A stretch of DNA of 64,000 nucleotides from Sphingomonas trueperi. Lineage in GTDB: Bacteria > Pseudomonadota > Alphaproteobacteria > Sphingomonadales > Sphingomonadaceae. The stretch spans positions 1-64,000 of the forward strand of contig NZ_JAATJB010000007.1 of NCBI RefSeq assembly GCF_011927635.1, given 5' to 3'. The position numbers and the translations under genes were made by a program. Shown here one piece after another: positions 29,130-37,312 of this stretch. The notes under the pieces are model-generated. The model had not been told where the DNA came from, did not search any database, and saw only the letters and a program-made list of their open reading frames with translations. How positions within the stretch are numbered: the first letter of the stretch is position 1; every line of letters begins with the position of its first letter.

Positions 29130-29891
29130 ATGTACCGCTTTCCCACGCATGCATTTCAGGAACAGGTCCACCGCGCGACCAGCATCGGCCGCATTCTCGT
29201 CGTCGACGAAGACCAGCGTGGACGCGACCATATCCTCGCCTATCTGCGCGACCATCGCTGGACCGCGATCGGTTCGGGCGCGCGCGATGTCGCCCACCAG
29301 CTGCACAGCCGTCAGCTGAGCCTCGTCGTCCTGAGCGCACGCCTGCGCAGCCGCAACGCGCTCGACGTGCTGCGCGAGATCCGCGGCCGCTCGGACGTGC
29401 CGGTGATCCTGTACGCCGATGGCGAGGCCGACAGCGTGAGCACGATCGTCGGCCTCGAGCTGGGCGCCGACGACTTTCTCGCGGGTACGCTCAACCTCGC
29501 CGAGCTGGTGGCACGCGTCCGCGCGGTGCTGCGCCGGCAGGAGCTGGGCCGCGTCGTCAGCGCCCCCCTCCGCGGCGGCTATCGCTTCGCCGGCTGGGAG
29601 ATGCGCCATGCCGAACGCGCGCTGATCGCACCCGACGGCACCCAGATCGATCTCACCAAGGGCGAGTACAGCCTGCTCGCCGCCTTGCTCGAGGCACCCG
29701 GCCGATCACTGTCGCGCGTCCACCTGATGCGCGCTACCCGCGCCCACGACGACATCTTCGACCGCAGCGTCGACGTGCAGGTCCTGCGACTGCGCAAGAA
29801 GCTGGCGCGGGCGCCGGGCGGCGAGGCGCTGATCAAGACCGAGCGCGGGTTCGGCTATCGGCTGGAGGCCGAGGTTGAATCGCTATTCTGA
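29130..29891 (+). CDS. OmpR-type response regulator with degenerate receiver
   Basis: This 253-residue protein has a receiver-like domain (about 20-130) and an OmpR/PhoB winged helix (about 155-250, ending KTERGFGYRLEA). The acidic pair is kept (VVDEDQ, residues 24-29), but the phospho-acceptor Asp is Ser69 (VVLSARL), the switch Thr position is Tyr95 and the conserved Lys is Gly119 (GADDFLAG). It therefore probably works without phosphorylation. No histidine kinase is adjacent. Its stop overlaps the 3' end of the convergent OhrR gene by nine bases. The start has GGAG eight bases upstream. Confidence 0.85.
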   Translation: MYRFPTHAFQEQVHRATSIGRILVVDEDQRGRDHILAYLRDHRWTAIGSGARDVAHQLHSRQLSLVVLSARLRSRNALDVLREIRGRSDVPVILYADGEADSVSTIVGLELGADDFLAGTLNLAELVARVRAVLRRQELGRVVSAPLRGGYRFAGWEMRHAERALIAPDGTQIDLTKGEYSLLAALLEAPGRSLSRVHLMRATRAHDDIFDRSVDVQVLRLRKKLARAPGGEALIKTERGFGYRLEAEVESLF

Positions 29892-30356
29892 GAGGGGGTC
29901 GGTGTCGTCCATGCCGCGCGCGTACACGGCATCGCGGAGGCGGATGATCCGGGCGTTGAGGTCGCCCAGCGCACGCACCGTGTCTCCGGACGCCGCGAGC
30001 AGCGCCTCGTTGAGGCAGCGCGCCTGCGCCCGCATCGCGCGCCCCGCATCGGTGAGCGCGACGATCACCTGGCGCTCATTCTCCGGATTGCGCGTGCGCC
30101 GCAGAAACCCCGCGGCTTCGAGCCGCTTGAGCAGCGGCGTCAGCGTGCTCGGTTCGAGCGCGAGGCGCTCGGCGATGTGGCCGATCGGCAGCTGGTCGTC
30201 GCGCCACAGCACGTTGAGCACCAGATATTGCGGATAGGTCAGCCCGAGCCGGTCGAGCAGCGGCTTGTACAGCCGCTGGATCGCCATGCCCGCCGAATAG
30301 ACCGAAAAGCAGAGCTGGTGCTCCAGCCCTACCGGCCCTGCCTCCTGATCCGTCAC
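29883..30356 (-). CDS. ohrR: OhrR-type MarR repressor
   Basis: This 157-residue MarR-family protein matches OhrR, the organic-peroxide sensor. The redox-active cysteine is Cys16 in LEHQLCFSVYSA, followed by LGLTYPQYLVLNVLW, the usual OhrR opening. The winged helix reads LEPSTLTPLLKRLEAAGFL and RTRNPENERQV. The GTG start has AGGAG upstream and is the only start that keeps the sensor cysteine at its usual place. It is divergent from an ohr gene (122 bases apart) with two TATCGCGATA palindromes between them, so it should repress both until Cys16 is oxidised. Confidence 0.92.
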   Translation of the reverse strand: MTDQEAGPVGLEHQLCFSVYSAGMAIQRLYKPLLDRLGLTYPQYLVLNVLWRDDQLPIGHIAERLALEPSTLTPLLKRLEAAGFLRRTRNPENERQVIVALTDAGRAMRAQARCLNEALLAASGDTVRALGDLNARIIRLRDAVYARGMDDTDPLSE

Positions 30357-30392
30357 GTCCTGCTCCTCTGGGCACCAATCCGCGAGAATATA

Positions 30393-30402
30393 TATCGCGA
30401 TA
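30393..30402. promoter_or_regulatory. OhrR operator candidate, proximal to ohrR
   Basis: The perfect palindrome TATCGCGATA lies 36 bases before the ohrR start. It is the same core as in the larger dyad at 30433-30464, which suggests one regulator binds both. Confidence 0.6.
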
Positions 30403-30432
30403 AAAATCTGGTGGACAAGAGCACGTGAATCA

Positions 30433-30464
30433 GGGATAACGGTTATCGCGATAACTGTTATCCC
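30433..30464. promoter_or_regulatory. OhrR operator candidate, 32-base dyad before ohr
   Basis: The centre GTTATCGCGATAAC (30442-30455) is a perfect palindrome, and it is flanked by GGGATAAC and GTTATCCC in mirror positions. Only one base pair of 16 breaks the symmetry (G30441 against T30456). It ends 13 bases before the ohr ATG and overlaps the expected promoter, so bound repressor should block transcription. Confidence 0.7.
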
Positions 30465-30477
30465 GGTGGAGGTTGCA

Positions 30478-30897
30478 ATGGACATGCTGTACCAGACAAG
30501 CGCCCGTGCTGCCGGTGGCGAGGAGGGCGTGCTGACCATCGCAGATGCCGGCCTGACGTTGCGCATCAGCGCACCGCCGGCGCTTGGCGGCTCCGGCGAG
30601 GGGATCAATCCCGAGCAACTGCTCGCCTCCGGATATGCCACCTGCTTCCTGCGTGCGCTCCGCACCGTCGCACGGCGCCGCAAGGTCGCGCTGCCCGTCG
30701 ACAGCAGCGTCGAAGCCGTCCTTGGCATCGGCCTGCGCCAGGACGCGATCGGGTTCGATCTGTCGGTGGCCTTGTCGGTAACCCTGCCGGGCCTGCCCGA
30801 GCAGCTGGCCGGCAGCCTGATCGAAGAAGCCGGCGACATCTGCCCGCTCTCATCCCTCGCCCGCCACGGGCACCGCGTCCAGCTTCCCATCGCCTGA
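30478..30897 (+). CDS. ohr: Organic hydroperoxide resistance protein Ohr
   Basis: This 139-residue OsmC-family peroxidase has both catalytic cysteines, Cys56 (ATCFLRAL) and Cys122 (ICPLSSLARHG), plus the Glu of NPEQLL. It should reduce organic hydroperoxides with a dithiol reductant such as lipoylated protein. GGAGG is five to six bases before the ATG. It is the only one of the three copies in this window paired with an OhrR gene, and the operator dyad lies immediately upstream. The alpha/beta hydrolase gene follows 29 bases later and may be co-transcribed. Confidence 0.92.
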   Translation: MDMLYQTSARAAGGEEGVLTIADAGLTLRISAPPALGGSGEGINPEQLLASGYATCFLRALRTVARRRKVALPVDSSVEAVLGIGLRQDAIGFDLSVALSVTLPGLPEQLAGSLIEEAGDICPLSSLARHGHRVQLPIA

Positions 30898-30926
30898 TTT
30901 GCCAACGAACCGAGAGGAGTAGACCC

Positions 30927-31736
30927 ATGACGACCAACAAGCGCACCTTCATCGCCGCCCTTGGCGCACTCGCCTTCACCGCGGTTGCCGCCGCCCCCGG
31001 CGTCGCCACCGCCCGGCAGGCCGCACCGGCGCCGGCCGCTGCCCGCAACGTGGTCCTGGTCCACGGCGCCTTCGCCGACGGTTCCGGCTGGCGCGCCGTT
31101 TACGATAATCTCACCCGCCGCGGCTACCGCGTGACGATCGTCCAGAACCCGCTCACCTCGCTGGCCGACGACGTCGCCGCCACCAGGCGCGCGTTGGACC
31201 AGCAGGATGGCCCCACCATCCTGGTCGGGCATAGCTGGGGCGGTACGGTCATCACGGAAGCAGGCGTCCACCCCAAGGTGACCGGCCTGGTCTACGTCTC
31301 CGCACTCTCCCCCGATGCCGGCGAAACGACGGCCGACCAGTATAAGGGCTTCACCACCCCGCCCGAGTTCGTGCTGAAGACGACGCCGGACGGGTTCGGC
31401 TATATCGACCCGGCCAAGTTCCAGGCCGGCTTCGCCGCCGATGCCACCGATGCGGAAGCCGCCTTCCTGCGGGATTCGCAGGTGCCGATCGCGATGGCTT
31501 CGTTCGGGGTCAAGCTGCAGAACGCCGCCTGGAAGACGCGGCCGAGCTGGGCGGTGATCGCTACCGACGACAAGGCGTTCGACCAGCGCATGCTGCACAG
31601 CATGGCGACCAAGATCGGCGCCGAGGTGACCGAGGTGAAGGCGAGCCATGCGGTGTTCATGACTCAGTCCGCGGTGGTCGCGGACGTGATCGACGGTGCC
31701 GCCAAGCACGCCGCGCACAAGCGCAAGTCGAACTGA
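30927..31736 (+). CDS. Exported alpha/beta hydrolase
   Basis: This 269-residue protein has an export signal (cut near ATA-RQA, about residue 31) and an alpha/beta hydrolase fold resembling the EstC/methyl-esterase-like group common beside stress regulators. Features are VLVHGAFADGSGW near 40, the nucleophile elbow GHSWGG, and a late catalytic His in KASHAVFMTQ. GAGGAG lies before the ATG. It probably shares the OhrR-controlled transcript with ohr. The substrate is unknown. Confidence 0.87.
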   Translation: MTTNKRTFIAALGALAFTAVAAAPGVATARQAAPAPAAARNVVLVHGAFADGSGWRAVYDNLTRRGYRVTIVQNPLTSLADDVAATRRALDQQDGPTILVGHSWGGTVITEAGVHPKVTGLVYVSALSPDAGETTADQYKGFTTPPEFVLKTTPDGFGYIDPAKFQAGFAADATDAEAAFLRDSQVPIAMASFGVKLQNAAWKTRPSWAVIATDDKAFDQRMLHSMATKIGAEVTEVKASHAVFMTQSAVVADVIDGAAKHAAHKRKSN

Positions 31737-31885
31737 GCGATAGCGGCAGGGAGCAGGCGCCGCATGCTCCCTGCCCGTGCGCGACGGTGCACTACGATCG
31801 TTGGGAAACCGCCCCGCTGCGTGACGCAGCGGTAGCCGCAGCGTCCCAGATTCCGTGCTTCCACTCCAGCAGGAAAGCCTATCGC

Positions 31886-32413
31886 ATGACCTCCCTATCT
31901 TCGCTGCTCCCGGCGCGGCTCCATCACGCCGCCTATGTCTCTTCCGACCATGAGCGCACCCGCCATTTCTACGAGGACGTGCTCGGCCTGCCGCTCACCG
32001 ACTTCTGGATCGAACGGGAAGTGCTGGGCGGCGTACCGCATGCATTCGGGCTCGCCTCCTACGGCCTCGCCGATGGCAGTTCGCTTTCCTTCTTCCACTT
32101 CGCCGATGCCGAGCTGCAGGCGCGCTATGCGGCCAAGCGGCAGGGGCTGTTCGTCCATCTCGCGCTGAAGATCGCGCCCGAGCAGCAGGCCGCCTTGCGC
32201 GAGCGGCTGGAGAAAGCCGGGATCCCCGCCATGGCGTTCCACCACGGCTATGCCCGCTCGCTCTATGTCGAGGATCCCGATGGCCAGACGATCGAGCTGT
32301 GCGTCGATCCGGACCATCCCGGCGCCGACACGCGCGAGGCGCCACGCGATGCGCTGACCCGCTGGCTGGCCGGCGACCGCACGGTCAACAATCACCTTCC
32401 CCGCGACGCCTGA
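31886..32413 (+). CDS. VOC-family (glyoxalase/dioxygenase-like) protein
   Basis: This 175-residue protein is a single vicinal-oxygen-chelate domain. It shows LHHAAYVSSDHERTRHFYED at the start, with a first metal-ligand His, and a late RSLYVEDPDGQTIELC with the typical ligand Glu. Such proteins act as glyoxalases, extradiol dioxygenases or resistance proteins; the type cannot be decided here. The chosen ATG has only a weak ribosome site. It follows the hydrolase gene by 150 bases. Confidence 0.82.
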   Translation: MTSLSSLLPARLHHAAYVSSDHERTRHFYEDVLGLPLTDFWIEREVLGGVPHAFGLASYGLADGSSLSFFHFADAELQARYAAKRQGLFVHLALKIAPEQQAALRERLEKAGIPAMAFHHGYARSLYVEDPDGQTIELCVDPDHPGADTREAPRDALTRWLAGDRTVNNHLPRDA

Positions 32414-32423
32414 CGCGCGGGCG

Positions 32424-32459
32424 CTGGGCGGCGGGCTCCGTTCCCGGCCCGCCGCTCAG
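32424..32459. terminator. Hairpin between convergent genes
   Basis: CTGGGCGGCGGGC pairs with GCCCGCCGCTCAG over 13 positions (one G-T pair) with a 10-base loop. It starts 11 bases after the VOC gene and overlaps the stop codon of the minus-strand gene. There is no T-run, so it is a likely two-way but imperfect terminator. Confidence 0.5.
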
Positions 32460-33394
32460 GATGCCGTGCCCAGCAGCACGGCCACGCGGCGCATGCGCGC
32501 GCGGACCGCGGGTGTCGCGAGCGGCCGGTAACGAAGCCGGACCTTCGCGTCCGCACCGCGCACGACGATGGCGGGCCGAACCTTCCAGCGCGATGCAAGC
32601 TGCTGCCATGCGACCAATTCGGCGAGGTCCTCCCCCGGCGCAACACTCCCGTACAGCGATGTGAACGGCGTCTGCCGCAGGCCGCCATAGAGTGCCGCCG
32701 CCTCGCCGATCGGACGCCTGGCACCACCGCGCCAGGCAATGCTGCCGACCGGGTTCGCCGCGAGGCCCGGGGCCAGCGCCCTGCCCCCCTCTTTTGCCCA
32801 GACTCCTTCGCGGAAGGCGTCCCGCGTCGCCAAGCCGAGCACCCCGTCGACGATATGGGTGCTTTCGTGCAACAGGATATAGGGGACCGCAGGCATCTTC
32901 CCGGCCTCGATGCGCACCGTGGTGCCGGAGCCGTCGCCCTGGAACAGCCCCGCCTCCTTGGTGGTGAGGAAATCGCTCAGCGTCTCTCGGAACAGGCCAG
33001 CGCGAAGCGTGAGGTCGAACAGCGCCTCTCCGCACGCCGCTTCGACGCGGCTGGTGAGCGCGTTGCCCGCACCAGTGGAGGCCTCGATGAAGCTGATACG
33101 GCGCAGGTGCCGCCGCAGGATGTCGCGGTGTCGCTGCGGCAGCGCCGCGATCGCCGCATCCACCTGCTGCCACTCGACGTCCGAAAGCCTGTGCGGCCCG
33201 ACGCCGGTGGCGCCCGATCCCCGATAGGCCGCGAGAACCTCGGACGAAGGCTCCCCCACCCGCGCGCGCAGTGGCGTCGCCGGATCGAACTGCCTTGCAC
33301 AGGAGGCCGGAGGATCGAGGAGCGGCGTGGCCGATGCCGGGGGTGCGACGCAGGGCGAAGCGATCATGGCCGCAAGAACGAGGCGAAGGTTCAT
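32456..33394 (-). CDS. Secreted protein with HExxH zinc-site motif
   Basis: I do not recognise this 312-residue protein as a named family. It has a signal peptide (cut near ASA-TPL, about residue 22), and a clear HESTH motif at 176-180, preceded by VPYILLH, that matches HExxH of zinc metallopeptidases. Glu259 in EDLAELVAW, about 80 residues later, could be the third metal ligand. The N-terminal part is helical with many Arg. A periplasmic or secreted metallopeptidase is the likely role. The neighbouring minus-strand gene upstream is a DoxX-type membrane protein. Confidence 0.6.
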   Translation of the reverse strand: MNLRLVLAAMIASPCVAPPASATPLLDPPASCARQFDPATPLRARVGEPSSEVLAAYRGSGATGVGPHRLSDVEWQQVDAAIAALPQRHRDILRRHLRRISFIEASTGAGNALTSRVEAACGEALFDLTLRAGLFRETLSDFLTTKEAGLFQGDGSGTTVRIEAGKMPAVPYILLHESTHIVDGVLGLATRDAFREGVWAKEGGRALAPGLAANPVGSIAWRGGARRPIGEAAALYGGLRQTPFTSLYGSVAPGEDLAELVAWQQLASRWKVRPAIVVRGADAKVRLRYRPLATPAVRARMRRVAVLLGTAS

Positions 33395-33689
33395 GGCAAA
33401 TCTCCTGAGCGATCCACTGGAATCATGCAGGTGCCTCTACGCCCGCCGGCCCGGTGCGGCGATTCCGAGCGTCCGGGATCGGCACGACCAGATGCCCATC
33501 GCTTCGTCCTCAAGATGTAGGCAGCACGCTGCGGCGGCAAGCGCAGGACGGGTGCGGGACAGCGCCACGATGCGAGCGAACGCCGCGCGGCTGGCAGAAT
33601 CGGTTGCCCGCTGCCTGAGCGATGCACCGAGGCGCGCCAGCATGCGCGTGGCACGGGCAAGGTCCTGAATCCGCCGGCAGCGGTGTCGA
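33395..33689. other. Gene-free stretch
   Basis: Several overlapping open frames exist on the minus strand but none has a convincing start, ribosome site or family similarity. I treat the stretch as intergenic. Confidence 0.4.
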
Positions 33690-34139
33690 TCATCGACGCA
33701 CCTCCGGTCGACCATGGGCGGGCGGCTTGTGACGGGCGCGGTCCGGCTGCTCCTGGCGGACCGCGAGGACGGCGACGCAGAGCAGGCCGCCGATCAGGCC
33801 TAGATGCTCGGTCGAGACGTGCAGCGCGATGGTCCGGAAAGGCTCGTCGGCGATGGCCCAGAACCGGTGGACGAGCAGGATCGTCAACGCGGTGAACGAT
33901 CCCAAAGCGCCCGCACCGAGCCAGGCACCCCGGTCGAGGATGATGAGCGCCGATCCCGCCAGTTGCACCACGATCGTCGCGATATTGAAGGCGACGGCAG
34001 GTTCCAATCCGGCGCGCGCCATCTCGACGACGCCGGCGTCGAAGAACAGCAGCTTCGAGACCCCGCTGACCCAGAAGGGCAACGTCAACAGCGTGCGGGC
34101 GAGGCATGCCATCGCCGGCGCGCGCAGAAGCTTCGTCAT
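33690..34139 (-). CDS. DoxX-family membrane protein
   Basis: This 149-residue protein has four hydrophobic segments in the DoxX pattern (LPFWVSGVSKLLFF near residue 20; FNIATIVVQLAGSALIILD; ALGSFTALTILLVHRFW; GLIGGLLCVAVLAV) with a basic tail. DoxX proteins are small inner-membrane proteins linked to redox stress and to quinone chemistry, with no fixed reaction. It begins at ATG 34139; the upstream open frame has no further similarity. It is divergent from the DUF418 gene. Confidence 0.72.
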   Translation of the reverse strand: MTKLLRAPAMACLARTLLTLPFWVSGVSKLLFFDAGVVEMARAGLEPAVAFNIATIVVQLAGSALIILDRGAWLGAGALGSFTALTILLVHRFWAIADEPFRTIALHVSTEHLGLIGGLLCVAVLAVRQEQPDRARHKPPAHGRPEVRR

Positions 34140-34583
34140 ACATTCGGGCAAGCTCTTTCTCCAGGATGATGCGCGCGACCAGGCGGAGTGACCATGCACG
34201 GCCCCACTCTCGACGGCCGCGCCGCGGTTTCGCTTCGCGGTCCGCGCGTGCAATGCGTCCATCAAGGCCGCCGTCGAAGCCATGGGATATTGGGCATGGT
34301 GTTGGGCGCAGAAGCCCAGCAGCAGGGCATCCCAAACCGCGCGTCGTATCCCGCGCGGCCGACAGGAATCAGGCTCGGACATGCCACTCGATTGGCCCGT
34401 TGGCGCGACGCTCCGACTACCGGGCACGCACCATCGGCTACAGGTGCAATATGGACGCCCGCCGCACCGAAGTGCGCGTGCGCCCACCAAATTCCGTCGG
34501 CAACATGATTCCTCGATTTCGCAGCCTGGATGTAGCGCGACCGGCGCCACCACTGCCGCTTCCTCCCAAACAGGATCGTTCGC
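34140..34583. other. Gene-free divergent region
   Basis: The 444 bases between the DoxX-type gene and the DUF418 gene hold the promoters of both. I see no gene, hairpin or clear palindrome worth naming. Confidence 0.4.
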
Positions 34584-35951
34584 ATGCAGGATGCAACAGA
34601 AGGCTCGCGCGCCCGCGCAGCGCAACCGGCTCCCGTACCCCAACGCGACCGGTTGGCGGCATTGGACGTGTTGCGCGGAGCCGCGCTGCTCGGAATCCTC
34701 GTGATCAACATTCAGCTGTTCGCGGGGTCACCCAGCGTCGCCTTCAACGTACCACTGCGCGTCATCTCCTCCTCGGGAGAGCAACCGGAACTGAATCTGG
34801 TCGTCATGGCGATCCAATGGCTTCTGTTCGAAGGCAAGATGCGCGCGCTCTTCTCGATGCTGTTCGGCGCCAGCGCGCTGCTTCTGCTGCAGCGCCTCGA
34901 GCAGCGACATGATGCGGGCATGGCGGCAGCCATCTTCCATCGTCGCAACTTGTGGCTGCTGCTGATCGGTGCATTGCACGGAACGCTGATCTGGAGCGGC
35001 GACGTCCTTCTCTTCTACGCGTCGGGCGCCTTGTTGGTGCTGTATCCGCTCCGTCACCTCCCCGGCCGCCGGCTCGTGGCAATCGGATTGTCGGTGGCAC
35101 TCGTCGGCGGGACGTTCGGCATCTCGCAGGCGATGAACATCCCGGCCTCTTGGGCAACCGCGCAGCTGGAAGCGGACGGACGGGGCGCGCTCGCACGAGG
35201 TGCGCTGCCGACGGCCGCACAGCTGGTCGCGCTGCACGCGGCCGAGGCGGCGCGCAGCGCGCAATTGAAAGCACTGGCCACGCCGATGCCCGAGCAACCG
35301 CGTTCCTACGTCAGCAGCCTGCCCGCCGCCGCCTATCGGGAGTTCGTCACGAGCATCTTCGCCTCGGGCTGGATTCTCGAGACGCTGGGGCTTCTCATCG
35401 CCGGGATGGGCTTGTTCAGGACGGGGTTCCTCACCGGCCAGCTGACATCGGCCACGTACGCGAAGGTCGCCCTGGCCGGATATGGCATCGCCTGGCCGAT
35501 CGTCCTCGGGGGGTTGGTCCAAGCCTCGCACTACGACTTCAGCAGCAGCGTCACCACGGTCGCGATGATGCTGCCCTACGAGTTCCAGGCCATTCCGGGG
35601 TGCCTCGCCAACGCGTCCATCCTCCTCCTGCTGGTACGCCAGGGCGCGTTGATGCCGCTCCAGCGCTGCCTGGCGGCGGTCGGCCGCATGGCGCTTACCA
35701 ACTATCTTTTCACCAGCATCCTGTGCCGCACGCTGTTCGCCTGGACCTACCTGCTGCCGGTCGACACGCTGGAACACTATCAGATGATGCTGGTGGTGAT
35801 CGGCGTCTGGACCTTCAACATCGTCTTCAGCCTGCTCTGGCTCCGCGTCTTCGAATTCGGTCCGCTCGAATGGGCGTGGCGATCGCTGACCTATTGGAAG
35901 CGCCAGCCGATTGTCCTCGCGCGCATGCGACCGCGCGCGCCCCTTTGCTGA
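34584..35951 (+). CDS. DUF418-family membrane protein
   Basis: This 455-residue protein matches the DUF418 (YeiB-like) family of inner-membrane proteins. The opening LAALDVLRGAALLGILVIN is typical, and the C-terminal DUF418 domain includes PLQRCLAAVGRMALTNYL. About nine or ten membrane helices can be traced. The family may transport or acyl-modify an unknown substrate; no activity is established. It stands alone and is convergent with the third ohr-like gene. Confidence 0.87.
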   Translation: MQDATEGSRARAAQPAPVPQRDRLAALDVLRGAALLGILVINIQLFAGSPSVAFNVPLRVISSSGEQPELNLVVMAIQWLLFEGKMRALFSMLFGASALLLLQRLEQRHDAGMAAAIFHRRNLWLLLIGALHGTLIWSGDVLLFYASGALLVLYPLRHLPGRRLVAIGLSVALVGGTFGISQAMNIPASWATAQLEADGRGALARGALPTAAQLVALHAAEAARSAQLKALATPMPEQPRSYVSSLPAAAYREFVTSIFASGWILETLGLLIAGMGLFRTGFLTGQLTSATYAKVALAGYGIAWPIVLGGLVQASHYDFSSSVTTVAMMLPYEFQAIPGCLANASILLLLVRQGALMPLQRCLAAVGRMALTNYLFTSILCRTLFAWTYLLPVDTLEHYQMMLVVIGVWTFNIVFSLLWLRVFEFGPLEWAWRSLTYWKRQPIVLARMRPRAPLC

Positions 35952-36144
35952 GCGAGCCCTTGTCGTCGCCTGGGGGCCATTCCCGATGCACTGCACTTCA
36001 TCCTGCGATCCGAGGGCAATGCGGCGCATCGACATTGCCCTATCCACGCGCTGCCGGAGCGGTTGTGCCCGTTCTCCCGAGGCAGGTGAGAACATGCGCG
36101 CGCAGCGGCGCCGGCCGGACGTTCCGGCTGCCCGCACGCACGCC

Positions 36145-36570
36145 TCAATCGCGAATACCCACGGAGATATCCACTCCGTTCCGCATCAAGTGGGAATAGG
36201 GGCAGACCTGCTCCGCCTCCTCCACGAGTTCGGCCGCGATGCTTGGCTCCAGTCCCGGCAAGCTGATCGACAGTGTCACCGCCAAGCCAAAGCCGGCACA
36301 GTCCTCGCGCATGCCAATGCCGACCGACGCGACCACGGCGCTTCCCTCCGGGACCACCAGCGGCCGCCGATGGGCCACGAACCGAAGCGCGCTCAGGAAG
36401 CATGCCGCATAGCTGGTGGCGAATAGCTGCTCCGGATTCGTCCCGCCGCTGTCGCCGCCGCCCAGCGCGGGCGGGCTGGTGAGCCTGAGCGCAAGCGCAC
36501 CGTCGTCGATCGTCGCGTTGCCGGTGCGCCCACCTACCACGCGTGCGCGTGTTTCGTAGAGGATCTCCAT
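36145..36570 (-). CDS. Ohr/OsmC-family peroxidase (third copy)
   Basis: This 141-residue Ohr-type protein has both catalytic cysteines, Cys57 (AACFLSAL) and Cys123 (VCPYSHLMRNG). It is closer to the copy at 20493-20915 than to the OhrR-linked copy: both open with ILYE(T/A)RARVVGGR and share PYSHL. An additional Cys91 lies in REDCAGFG. No OhrR gene or TATCGCGATA site is nearby, so regulation differs from the ohr at 30478. It should reduce organic hydroperoxides in the cytoplasm. Confidence 0.9.
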   Translation of the reverse strand: MEILYETRARVVGGRTGNATIDDGALALRLTSPPALGGGDSGGTNPEQLFATSYAACFLSALRFVAHRRPLVVPEGSAVVASVGIGMREDCAGFGLAVTLSISLPGLEPSIAAELVEEAEQVCPYSHLMRNGVDISVGIRD

Positions 36571-36910
36571 CACATGCCCTTTCCGGGATCCGGGGGGGCA
36601 ACGGTGCGCGATGCGTGGTTGCATCCGCTCCCCATCACCCGGCCCAATGGCCCGATCGCGGATGGAAAGCGCCGAGCTGGGCCGCCCCCCTCGCGGGCTT
36701 CCCGGGCGAGCCATCGCATCACCTTGCGGCGCAAGCGGGCGATCCTATGCATCTCCGTTCATCCCTTCCTCCATCGACATGGCTTCATCGGCAGTCTGCA
36801 GCGGCGCGGCGGGCGGCAAATCCCCGTTCGCGGCTAGCAGGCGCCCGCATGATACCGCATCCCAAGATGGGGTATCGCCGCCCTGATCTTTTGGGCGGTG
36901 CCGACGCGGC
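36571..36910. other. Gene-free stretch before the kinase fragment
   Basis: If the kinase fragment that follows was once whole, its missing dimerisation and sensor parts should lie here, but no frame shows similarity to them. A deletion rather than a point mutation is therefore likely. Confidence 0.4.
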
Positions 36911-37312
36911 ATGGTCGCGCTACGCGCCCCGGCGGATCAGGGTGCACAGCAAGAGGCTATTCGGATGTACCGGGAGGCGATGTCCGATGGCCGGCAGCAT
37001 GCGCGAGCAACCGTGGCGACCGTCCCGCTGGTTGGGAACCGTGGACGGCCGAGCCTGGTGCTGCGGGACGACGGGATGGGCATCCCGCCCGAGGTGCTGG
37101 CGCAAGACGAACGGCCGCGCCATGATGGATTGCGCGGGATGCGGGAGCCCGCCGAACCGATAGGAGGTCGACTCGTTGTGAACAGTCCTTTGGGCGATGG
37201 CACCGAACTGAGGCTCGTCCTCCCCGACAGCACGGCAGATCGGGACGATCCGGCGCGGCGATTTGGCGTCGATGGTTTGATATGTCGCATCGCCCGGCGG
37301 GTACGGCCATGA
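36911..37312 (+). pseudogene. Histidine kinase fragment (ATPase domain only)
   Basis: This open frame encodes only the ATP-binding domain of a NarX/LiaS-type sensor kinase. The G1 box reads LRDDGMGIPPEVL (about 51-63), and the end GLRGMREPAEPIGGRL with SPLGDGTELRLVLP is typical. The N-box is degenerate (EAMSDGRQH, with Asp25 at the Mg-binding Asn position). The phospho-accepting His domain and all sensor parts are missing. Its TGA overlaps the next regulator's ATG, showing that an intact kinase-regulator operon once existed. Confidence that it is non-functional is moderate. Confidence 0.7.

Noticed and set aside
30357..31718. Long upstream extension of the OhrR frame
   Set aside because: It is antisense to the ohr and hydrolase genes and has no similarity; the OhrR family starts at the GTG.
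33437..33715. 92-residue open frame downstream of the DoxX gene
   Set aside because: It has no ribosome site, overlaps the DoxX gene and has the composition of a non-coding frame.
36543..37163. 206-residue open frame over the kinase fragment
   Set aside because: It is out of frame with the kinase motifs and has no similarity.
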